Assembly: GCA_013365325.1 (NCBI GenBank)
Contig: JABVXV010000547.1
Span: 1-27,659 of the forward strand
Direction of reading: 5' to 3'
Origin: Dipetalonema caudispina
Taxonomy: Eukaryota > Nematoda > Chromadorea > Rhabditida > Onchocercidae
Length of the DNA: 27,659 bases
The notes beneath the pieces are model-generated. The model was not told where the DNA came from, made no database searches, and worked only from the letters and a program-made list of their open reading frames with translations. Each line of letters begins with the position of its first letter. Within the stretch, counting starts at the first letter, position 1. Shown one piece after another: positions 1 through 8,648 of the stretch. The position numbers were made by a program, and so were the translations under genes.

Positions 1-620
1 GATCTATTCAGCCTATTTGTGATCGTCATTCGTTATATGTCTTCTACCAGTAGACAGTAACTGTAACCATAGCAAGCTCCCCTTTGTTATTAGTTTTATG
101 AATCTAAGAGTTAGGACAGTTGCCCTTAGTAAAGTCAACCATTTACTGAATCAGATTGCATCTATAAGTTGGAACCTATCTTTGATGGTTTGAGTAGTAA
201 CCTTTACCGGAATCTCCGTTCTCGAGAATTTCTACGAAATTAATTTCCCATTGTGGCTATTTTGATTCTCCTTCCTTCAACCATATTGGGCCTTCCCATC
301 ATACTTCGCAATTCTTGAGTTTTTTAGACGAGAGCCCCCTTGTTACCACATCGACTGGAGTGTGTTCGCTGGGAATATAACGAAAAGAAATTTTAGCTCT
401 TCTTATTTCTTCGACTCAGTTCTATATGAAAATTGGTAATAACGGAGAATGATTTTGTATCCAACGTAAGGTACATTGGGAATCTGGATATAGTATTGTT
501 GGCACATTTGTTAAATCCAATTGTTTTGTAAAGAATTGAGCAGCTCTTACTGCTATGAGTATTGCTAACAACTCTAAAGTATTGCTAAGCATTTTTTCTA
601 CAGAAAGAGTTTAAATTGTA
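1..620 (-). pseudogene. BEL/Pao RNase H and pre-integrase fragment
   Basis: Conceptual translation of the minus strand gives LAILIAVRAAQFFTKQLDLT, then a SQCTLRWIQNHSP block (the usual DSQ.VL.W form). After a frame change come IPSEHTPVDVVTRGLS and CEVWWEGPIWL (the usual PSEHNPAD..SRGL...WW.GP.WL). Further on is KWLTLLRATVLTLRF at about 90-140, typical of the stretch between RNase H and integrase. Stops and frameshifts separate the blocks. The integrase core itself is not in the window. Confidence 0.75.
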
Positions 621-881
621 TCATTATCGAGACCAAAAATCCTAATAGATCATATTGAGAGGCCACAAATTGTAGGATTGATCTCTTCGCTCCTTAATTC
701 GCTTCCGCTCCACTATCTTAATTTTAAGTGGATAATATCCTTGGTATACTATCACTTAACATCAAGAATTTCCTTTGACTGACTTACATCTGCTCAATTT
801 GTTCTGAAATTTGTTAATTGAATTCTCGATCAATAGAGAGTAACTTCCTTATATTCATCTAAACATCGTTAAAAATGGATT

Positions 882-1260
882 TCATTTCCTTGTATTAAAT
901 CGATAACAACTCACGTTTGTTTCGTTTATTTGCCCATCAATATTCTTTAACCATACGAATCTAGTACAGCTTCTTTCTGATGGATGTAGTTCTATTTGAA
1001 GGAATGCCTTTTCTATATCAACCACTATTACGTTTTTCATTGAGCGGAAGCGAAATAATACTCCAATTAAGTTTAGACTTTTCATTCCCTTGAGACGGGC
1101 TAATGCGTCGTAAATTTGCGTGGTATGAGTACTTCATGATGAGGCAAATAACGTATAATACCAACCTGCTTCATATCTGGAGAAATTTCTTCGATTATGT
1201 TGGATTGCATTTGTGCTTGAATTATCTTGTTGTATCTACTAAGCAGTGGTTTGTTAGTTT
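882..1260 (-). pseudogene. BEL/Pao reverse transcriptase fragment
   Basis: Two blocks lie in different frames. At about 1130-1260 is a block ending in GIIRYLPHHEVL, matching the region before the BEL/Pao RT core. At 882-1085 is KGMKSLN followed by VVDIEKAFLQIELHPSERSC and TRFVWL, which carries the first catalytic Asp. The expected downstream part with the YxDD box is not visible. The distance from here to the RNase H block (about 280 bases) is much shorter than in a complete element, so an internal deletion is likely. Confidence 0.8.
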
Positions 1261-1616
1261 GAAGTCGTCTAATTAGTGTTTTTAGCCTTCCGAAACAAAG
1301 ACCGTAATTGTCATTTAGATTGGTCTTCGAATCTTTCCATGGCCAACAAACTTGATATCTAAAGCCTTCTCATCGTCGGGTGAATTTGCTTGTTCAATGC
1401 CTATCCGTTCTAGTTTCCAGAACTGATCTATTTCTGGATTCGTAGCAACAGCATTTACGACTAATAATTTAGTTTTAACAGGATCTATCTCGAATTTGGT
1501 TTGGTTTCAATCATAATTACGAGATTTGTTGATATATTCACTTCTAGTTATTATAGGACCAACATTCGTGAGAATTATGTAGAATCCTTTCTTATTTCAA
1601 TTTCTACTGTAGTTGT

Positions 1617-1889
1617 TCAGCATAACTTCGGAGTTTTGTCACCAGATGAGAAGAGTTTCAACTTTCCTCCTGTGGTTCCTTCCAACTTTAACCGATCTGC
1701 TAATTTCTTCGATATAAAGGATGATTGTGAGCCTATGTCGAATAAGGCTATACCTTCTTCTTGAATATCCGGCCAATTTAGGTTAGTTATTTTAATCTCC
1801 TTCCACAATTTACAGTGGAAACATAAGCGTTTCCTTCCGTCGCAGTCATTTGTTGGATGTCCTGTTCGAAGACAGTTGGAGACATGCAT
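1617..1889 (-). pseudogene. Retroelement aspartic protease fragment
   Basis: A 90-residue open stretch contains the rest of the zinc-knuckle region followed by ALFDIGSQSSFISKKLADRL. That is the protease active-site block of BEL/Pao polyproteins, where the usual form is D-T/S-G-S-Q. Here the middle residue is Ile (Asp-Ile-Gly), so the catalytic triplet is altered as well as the frame being broken downstream. In an active element it would cleave the Gag-Pol polyprotein. Confidence 0.7.
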
Positions 1890-2898
1890 TATTTTTCCTC
1901 AAACACTCCATTCTCTGTTTGAAAGTGGAATAAGTTTGACATTCATTATCCCAGTGGTTCTTATTACAGAATACACATGGTCTTTTATTCTTATTCTCTT
2001 TAATGGGTTTCTTTGAATTTGTGGTTGTCTCAGGACCATTCGATTTGGATTGATTTTTTATGGTAAAAGCTGAAGTTTCTTCTGTAGCATACTATAGATG
2101 TGGGATTGGATCATTCTTAATTGCCTTCTGCTCTTTTCCAACACTAAGGGACTGGCTTCTTGTTACTTCTTCATTTCTTCGAACCAGTTTCCCCAAGAAA
2201 AGTCTTCATTTTTACAGCCGACCATGTTTCTTGTTCTTCCTTTTGTTGATAAATTTTATCTAGATTTCAATTATGACTTCGATACTGGATTGCTCTCGAT
2301 TTTCACCCATAGCTTCTAATTGTCAAAGTATTCCTTCAATCTCCCCGATTGTTATCCTCCATTCTCTGTCATTTTTCTTGATAGAATGTAACTCGTTATA
2401 GAGCGATTTCTTAATTATATGCGATTGCCCAAACTTCTCAATAAGGACCTTCCTTATAAAGTCATAGTTTCCTGGTATTATGTCATAGCCTCTGATGGCT
2501 AGTAAGGCGTCTCCTTAAGTAATTCAATTTTTGAATATCTGTAATGTTTTGTAGATGCATTGCTGCATCAAAACTACTCCAGAATCCTCTCCATAATTTT
2601 GGATTACCACTGAATGTAGCAATAGTAATTGTGGCAAACTCACCGCTGAGTAATATGCCATTTGGGTTGACTCTTGTTGTCGAGTTAGTTCATTCTCCAT
2701 GTAGTCTTGTTTTAGGAGTTGGAGTACTAATTCATAATCTTTTTTATACATAGTTAGAGTTATAAAAACTTCTTTCCCTTCACTAATTAACGTCGTCGAC
2801 CATTTGTGTATATTGCTCGTCTTCTCTTTTTCTTGATAGAGTCGAGACTTGTTGAATGTATTGAGTACAATTTGCGTTGGCGGATTCGAGAGTGCCAT
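1890..2898 (-). pseudogene. BEL/Pao gag remnant (DUF1759-type Gag plus zinc knuckle)
   Basis: An open frame starts with ATG at 2898 and runs to about 2640. The coding signal then moves to another frame, which carries the characteristic Gag block FSGNPKLWRGFWSSFDAAMH at about 2552-2620, followed by LQNITDIQKLN. Downstream at 1939-1977 is a CCHC knuckle, C-x2-C-x3-H-x4-C (CVFCNKNHWDNEC). Another cysteine/histidine block, CLRTGHPTNDC, follows in yet another frame. Gag would build the particle and bind element RNA. At least two frameshifts and several stops show that this copy is dead. Confidence 0.8.
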
Positions 2899-3072
2899 GG
2901 TTAGTCAAAACGCATTATTTTTTCTTCGATAATTCTTTTTCTGGCCTCGTATTGTTCAAGGTTTCTTCTCTGGTCAACATTTGATCCAACAGTGTTAGAT
3001 CCATTTCTTTGATTTCTTCGAGAAATTTTTCCAATTTCTCCTTTGCCGTTTGATTATAATGGTAGATATATT

Positions 3073-3089
3073 CCGGACTCGTGGCACCA
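3073..3089 (-). other. Candidate primer-binding site
   Basis: The minus strand reads TGGTGCCACGAGTCCGG immediately inside the putative LTR and about 175 bases before the gag start. A TGG start is expected for a site pairing with the 3' CCA end of a tRNA. I do not assign the tRNA. Confidence 0.4.
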
Positions 3090-3413
3090 AAAAATTTGCC
3101 GTGGAAGCTTTTCGTTTGTGGTAGAAGAAATTTGTATTTTTGTAGAAGACAGTACAGTCCTCTTGATTAAGTATCACGACAAATAGTTGAGTGTAGAATA
3201 TATTGAATAACAAAGCAATTAATACCAACAGGTGTTACAATAATTTTGATGGCGTGGTAAGTTATGGAAGGCAATTTGATGTAGGAGTCACTGAATTGAT
3301 TAGTAGTTAGAAACTCTAAATAGAATCATAAAATAAGAGAGGTAGAAATGAGTGAAACGTAGCTTTGTAAGTGAACAAGGTGTATGAGTGAGCCCCGTAA
3401 AGCCGTGACCCTT

Positions 3414-3423
3414 GTATATATAT
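3414..3423 (-). promoter_or_regulatory. Possible LTR TATA box
   Basis: A TATATATA run lies within the putative LTR, oriented so that transcription would run leftward into gag. A start some 30 bases downstream would fall near 3385-3390. It is only a short AT run, supported by its position. Confidence 0.25.
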
Positions 3424-3472
3424 GTGTGTGTAGTGGGAGTGGCCTACAGGAAGCATTATTGTCACCCTATCG

Positions 3473-3608
3473 TAAGTATATGACACAAAGGACAGTGTTT
3501 TACGAACCTAGCTTAAGCATATGAAAGAGAGGACACGGTGTTGCAATCTGATTTTAAGGATATGAACAAAGGACAGTGCGTTGCTGTCGGATCTGATTTA
3601 AGCATATC
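3473..3608. repeat. Imperfect tandem repeat, about 41-44 bp period
   Basis: The motif TAAGyATA followed by AAAGGACAGTG-like sequence recurs with starts at 3473, 3514, 3555 and 3599. The spacings are 41, 41 and 44 bases. The first three copies share the GGACA core and the last is cut short. It sits in the putative U3 part of the LTR. Confidence 0.6.
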
Positions 3609-3624
3609 CTAACCACAGACAACA

Positions 3625-4532
3625 AAGACGTATTGTGTTGATATCTCATCTTAGATAAGGATGAGTATAAGTTAAATGATTTATGTTAACAATTTATAAA
3701 ATGAATTGATTCATCACAATATGAAACATCAATTACTTTAATTACAAGAAATGTATTATTCTTTCCTTCGCGAAATTAATAAATTTCGCCACACACCGCT
3801 TTTGTGAAGTGATAAAAGTTATGATCACTTGTATCCTTTTTCCGAGTTTTCAAAAATTGTTATCACTTTGTCCAATTTAAATGTTTCCTTTCTAATAATA
3901 TAATTTCAACAATTAATATTGCATCAGAAGAATTGTCCGGTAAAATTTTCCTGTGGAATTGAAATATTGAGCAAAATTTATCGCAAATATACTTTGAAAT
4001 TCCCCAAAATTTAAGAAGCTGTAATATTGGTATTTATTCAATTAGTGGCATATACATGATATCCATTTTACATTTATTATCAAAATTTTGATAAATGTTG
4101 GCACTTTATACAATTTGAATGTTTTCATGCGGTGTATTCGTATTGCTCCTTATTCTCTCAATTGGTGTTATGGGAAAATTGGTTTAGCATTTATATACAT
4201 TTTTAAATTATAAAATGATTTTCAAAACTTGCTTTTGTTATCGAAAGTCAGCACTTAAATATATATCTGGTATCATGATAAACAATAAATTGCAGAAGAT
4301 ATAAATAGAGCAATTTTTCTAATAATAGAACTAGAATTTAGATTTTGATTTTCCAACTTAATCTTGAATTATTATTATTATTTTCCTATATCTGAAATAT
4401 TCATATCTTTTAAATTCATAACGTTAATATAACGGATGATGTGCGATCAATGTTAGAAGTTTTAATAACTCAACCTCTGAGTTTTAATTCAGAAAACTTT
4501 TGTAGAACGAGATAAATGAAACAAATTTGCTG
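3625..4532. other. AT-rich intergenic stretch
   Basis: I see no gene here. There is a small perfect inverted repeat (8-bp arms, 3770-3777 and 3782-3789). A diverged 27-bp direct repeat also occurs, with TTATCACTTTGTCCAATTTA near 3860 and a related copy near 4098, about 235 bases apart. A TTTAATTCAG acceptor-like site ends at about 4492, forty bases before the candidate start of the next gene. Confidence 0.5.
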
Positions 4533-4726
4533 ATGCGAAGTATACTTGCCTTTCGGCGTATAAAATATGGCCTCTACAAATATCCGGTAGTAATCCACTT
4601 TTTTTTTTTAAATTTTAACAGTTGTAAGATAACGTTAAAAATTTTCGTTTCCAGAAAGCATTGAAAATTATAAGTGATAGACAAGTGTTGGGTACGTATA
4701 TCGATGACGACCCGAAATTTGATGAG
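4533..4726 (+). other. Candidate 5' exons of the three-finger-like gene
   Basis: Exon 4533-4586 encodes MRSILAFRRIKYGLYKYP and exon 4655-4726 begins KALKIISDRQVLGTYIDDD. Both are phase 0 and separated by a 68-base intron with GTAGTA...TTTCCAG. The N-terminus is basic and lacks a long hydrophobic stretch, so it looks more like a mitochondrial presequence or a cytosolic start than a signal peptide. It may therefore be a separate small gene whose last exon lies elsewhere. A five-codon upstream ORF (4516-4533) ends in TGATG, overlapping the candidate start. Confidence 0.35.
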
Positions 4727-7150
4727 GTTAAAATTTGATTTTAAAAATCCTTGAAAAAATTTAAGCAATATTTTGAAGGGATTACTTCTTGAAAATATCG
4801 AAAGTCCTTAGTTTTAAAAGATTATAAATTGTAACATCGGTAGTATGTATCGTGATGAATGTTGCCTGATTATTTAACAAAAAAAAAGTGTTAGCCAGGC
4901 CGTACAACTGAATACGACTTTTTTCCCGGGTCTAAATTATAGAAGCTTTGCGTTTGATCTGTTCGGTGATTAAATTCTTAATAGTTCGGATTGTTTGGCT
5001 TTTCTTGCAACTGGAATAATGTTTTTTCGACAAATTTATGCTATTTATGTAATGATGAGAAAATTACGGTCAAGTTTTGGATCATACGCAGTAATAAAAT
5101 CTGCACTAATTGATTAATTCTTCAGATTTTTTTATATCTCTTGTTTATTTTTCAATATTTTCAATCTATCTTACTGTATATAACCATGTATTTTCTATAG
5201 TGTCAAGGGTTTTTTCCCAGTTCGGAGTTTACAAAAAGTTTATTATTCTAATTATCATTTGGGAATGTTCTGTTAGTAAACCAATGTAATTTGAGGTTAA
5301 ATTCTAAAAAAAGCCACATTATTTAACCTTTAGGTTGAATAATGTGATGCTTTAAATTTCATCAAATTCGAATTAGGTAACACATAACAGCAAAGTATAA
5401 TTCTAGGCATTAGCCCCTGGGAATGAAATTGAAGAACAAATTGCAGCAAATTTGGTAAGTATTGCCTGTTACGATTATGCTGGAACACCTTTTCCAGGCT
5501 TCCTCTGCCCTCTGATTAAAATTATGGCTCATCAATATGGAAACTGGCGAAGTAAGGTTTGCATTTTTTTATTTTACTAGTTTTCAATCAAAACATGATG
5601 CTGTATAAGGTAAAAAACAATACTATTTTATATCGTCTTCAAAGTTTTTATTGTTGAATGTGTTCCAAATTCATTTAAAATTTAGACTTCTTAACTTTAT
5701 CTAAATCATTTTAGATAGTGGAAAATTTAACCTGTGAAGATCTGATGGATTTAAACACTCATCCATGTAATCATAACACCAGTTCCTGCGTTTTGTTAGC
5801 ACTGCCGAACAATCACCTCATTTTGGGTTGTATGGACGATTATGTTTGTCGTCTTATTTTTTTCAATTTTCCTTTATTAAGGATATGACGATATGCAATA
5901 TTCTCATCCCACCAATTTATTGCTTATTTATAAATTATATCGTTTAGAATTACGGCTTAATTTTTTATAAATGTTTAAAATGTGATTTTTTTACCCGTAA
6001 CAATAGTAAACATTTTATTCTAGAAAATTAACAATATCAAGAATTATTTTTTACTTATTCAAATGTTTGTTTCAGACAGGAAAATTTGTCGCACCACAAA
6101 AATGGGTTGGAAATAATAAAAAATATGCGGATGATTTATTTGATTTTAGAGGTAATGGGTCTAATTCTTTTTTTTGGAAATTAATCTTACCTTCAGGGTT
6201 TTTATTTTCAAATATTACTTGATGAAGATAAAATGATTCAAATTAGCTAATGGATTTAATCGAACGGTTCTTTTTGGTATTGTGAAGTATTGTTTAGAAA
6301 CTCAGTAACTGTGCAAAAATAAGTGGAATGAAATCAATGAGGCTTGATTCGATGTAAAAATTAAGTTGAGAGAATGGGATGTATTTAATAGTCCCAATTA
6401 TTCAAATTAGACAAATGATGAAAGACGAAAGATAATGTATGCCAATTTTGAGTATTTTATTTATTTTCATTTTAGCTTGGGAAAAACTGAATGAATGGAG
6501 TCCATTAAAAGCTTAATTGATTTTTTTTTTTTTTGCTATGGATTAATTAGATTGAGGGCTTCCAGTTGATAATCCATTACATTTATCACAACGTTGCAAA
6601 AAATATGAAGATGGACGACCAGTATGTATGAGAAATAATTTATTCTATCGGAAATTTCCCATTCTTCAACAACTTACGTGTTGTTGTAAAGGAGATTTTT
6701 GCGCCGATATACTCTTCGACCAGGTTTTCTTTAAACTAATTTGGTCGAAAATTACTAAATTCCGAAATTGAAGAACTGAAAGAAATTTTAAACTTGAATG
6801 AGCGGAAATTGAACTAAATAAAGAAAGGCAGATTGAGAAGTTGCCAAGAAAAAATTGCTAGAAAATGGTATAATGTTCCTATTTTTTAAAGGAGCGAATC
6901 AGAATTTAGCTTTCTGATTTTGGTCAAGGAAGAGAAGAGCTTAAAAACGCAATACCTTAGAGTTAAAGAAGTTTTTAATCCATTTCAGTGGGTCATAGAG
7001 TCTTTTGAACACATACTTTTAGCTGGAAGATGTAAGGAATGTGAAACTAATGATTATACATCAGTTAGAATTTTAAAAAAAACGGTGCTCAGTTTAATTT
7101 CCAGTCTGGTTTCAATCCGTTACCATTCCTACACGTATCCGTTGACTTGA
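4533..7150 (+). CDS. Putative secreted three-finger (Ly-6/activin-receptor-like) cysteine-rich protein
   Basis: Six exons join in phase: 4533-4586, 4655-4726, 5407-5556, 5715-5843, 6076-6151 and 6566-6723, with a tentative last exon at 6989-7150. The core (5407-6723) is cysteine-rich: CYDYAGTPFPGFLC, then NLTC...HPC...SSC...LGC, then SQRC...PVC and LTCCCKGDFCAD. The closing CCCxGDxC resembles the end of three-finger domains in nematode secreted or GPI-anchored proteins, which act as receptors or modulators at the cell surface. Two NxT/S sites (NLT and NTS) could be glycosylated. Splice donors are GTAGTA, GTTAAA, GTTTGC, GTTTGT, GTAATG and GTTTTC. No clear signal peptide is visible in the first two exons, so the true 5' end may differ. 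The gene is convergent with gene A. I am fairly sure of a spliced gene, less sure of the family, and unsure of the ends. Confidence 0.5.
5315..5346. repeat. Hairpin with 14-bp stem and 4-base loop
   Basis: CACATTATTTAACC at 5315-5328 pairs with GGTTGAATAATGTG at 5333-5346, with one G-T pair and a TTTA loop. After a two-base bulge the stem can go on with AAGC (5311-5314) against GCTT (5349-5352). It lies in the long intron about 60 bases before exon 5407-5556. Confidence 0.7.
6989..7150 (+). other. Candidate terminal exon, with an alternative at 7105-7176
   Basis: After the donor at 6724, the acceptor CATTTCAG at 6988 opens a phase-0 exon of 53 codons ending TGA at 7148-7150. Its C-terminus has a short hydrophobic run (VLSLISSLVSI). 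A second acceptor, TTAATTTCCAG ending at 7104, also opens phase 0 and gives 23 codons beginning SGFNPLPFLHVSV and ending at 7176. Sequence alone does not decide between them, and both may be used. Confidence 0.3.
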
Positions 7151-7176
7151 AAAATCTGCGAAATATCAATCAATGA

Positions 7177-8531
7177 AGGCACAAATAATTCATGTTTAAG
7201 GTACTTTGAACCACATCCACTTGCTAATTAATTTGCAATGTTTGTTTTGCTCTCCTCTTGTCATATAAAATATCTGTCCCTTTTTTATGAAGGAGACATT
7301 AATCAGTAATTTCCATCTTCAACATTACATTTAACAAATCATAGTGTTTGAAATATGTTTTTAACATGCATAATCGGCAATTTATTTTCGTTTATTTCAA
7401 AAGTTAAATAACATTTTCTTATCTTGTAAAAGAAGATGAAGAACTTTCAAATTTTATGTTATTATGCACAAAGTAGAGTAATTTCCGCGTATAAAACAAA
7501 AGGAAATAATTTCAACGAGTCACACTGTAAACTTAAAAATTGAGAAAAAACAATTGAACAAATATGAACTAATGCGTGAGAATTATATTCAATATAAATT
7601 TCTTCTTGTTTAATTATCAAACATTTTTAGCTTCATATGGTTGCAGGAAGAAATTCTCAAAAATATCCTCTCAATATTTTTTATTAATTTTAATTAACGT
7701 GTTCGATTAAGAATTATATATTTTATGGGATTGTTTAAAATATTTCCAATCTTAAAACGTTGCTTAATCAGGAAGATTCTTTGCTCTCAATAAGCGATTA
7801 CAGCAGTAAAAAAGACTGAAATTGCATTGATAGGATTTGCAAAGAGATTTTAAAATTAGGTCTAAATTTGGGTTTAAAGAAGCATTTAAAATCAGACTTA
7901 AATTTGGTATGAAAATTACACGAATGATGATGATTTAGTTACAATATAGAGATTAAAAATTTGGTTGGTGCAGAAACTGTAAGCAAAATCCGAAAAAGTA
8001 TAAAATGCAATATTAGTGTATCAAAAGTGTAGAACATTTATAATAAATTTACAGCAACGCAACAATTTTGACAAAAATCTAACCCTGAATAATTCATTGT
8101 GATATAGTGGTGAAAATAATTAAATAACATTTTAAAGGAAACAAACAAAAGTGATACATTAGAAAATTTTAACTAACAAACAAAAAAGGTCATGTCTGCA
8201 TTCCGATCAGTTTGTATAAGAAAACTGTTAAATACAATTTGGAAAATTTTATATAATCTGATTGGAAATTATGATCTTTATCATAAAAAAGACACTGTGC
8301 CGAGTGATTGAGCAAATATAATTTTCACCTAAATTACGGATAAACACAAGATGAACGTGAACTCAAATTGAAAAAAATTTTTTCTTGAATATTTATAGTG
8401 AACTCTTCATCAGTTAACTTTTTTAACTTTTCAATAAAATATATTTTCATTTTGAGCCCATAAATCAAGTGTTAATAGATTACATTTTAAACACAACACT
8501 GTTAATCAATTTGGATGAAAGTTTGCAAAAA
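7177..8531. other. AT-rich convergent intergenic region
   Basis: This separates the 3' ends of the three-finger-like gene and tyrosinase gene A. I see no open frame with protein-like character, no tRNA and no clear repeat. The 3' UTRs of both genes must lie here. I did not find a clean AATAAA just downstream of the gene A stop on the minus strand. Confidence 0.5.
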
Positions 8532-8648
8532 TTATGCAGTAACGTTTTCGTCTCCATGAATGGTTTGATTTCGGTTTTTGTTTGATGCTCGGATATTATT
8601 AGTTCTGCTTGACATCTGCGATTTTAACTGCTCAGGCTTTTTCAGAAG
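8532..8648 (-). other. Gene A terminal exon 12: basic C-terminal tail
   Basis: Acceptor TGTTTTTAG opens a phase-0 exon of 38 codons, [18 protein letters not shown] and onward, ending TAA at 8532-8534. It is rich in Lys, Arg, Asn and Ser and has one NxT/S site near its end (NVT). It was chosen because exon 11 has a good GTAAAT donor at 9179, six residues after a cysteine. Gene B has its donor at exactly the same place and also splices to a tail exon. Without this splice the frame would run four codons further and stop at 9168-9170. Confidence 0.65.

Larger units (their letters stand above)
1..3624 (-). mobile_element. Decayed BEL/Pao LTR retrotransposon, 3' part off the left edge
   Basis: Reading the minus strand, the order is LTR-like sequence, primer-binding-like site, Gag, zinc knuckle, aspartic protease, reverse transcriptase and RNase H with pre-integrase region. 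This is the order of BEL/Pao elements. The domains are recognisable only as fragments in shifting frames with many stops, so no intact polyprotein is encoded. The integrase and 3' LTR, if present, lie left of position 1. The right boundary near 3624 is a guess from an LTR-like TGTTGTC start read on the minus strand. The family call is firm; the boundaries are not. Confidence 0.85.
3097..3624 (-). repeat. Probable 5' LTR of the BEL/Pao element
   Basis: This stretch lies just upstream, on the minus strand, of the primer-binding-like site and the gag start. Read on the minus strand it begins TGTTGTC at 3624 and can end in CA at 3097, the usual TG...CA form. It contains a TATATATA run near 3414-3423 that could be the promoter, and a 41-base tandem repeat in its U3-like part. 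The second LTR is not in the window, so the ends cannot be confirmed by comparison. Confidence 0.4.
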
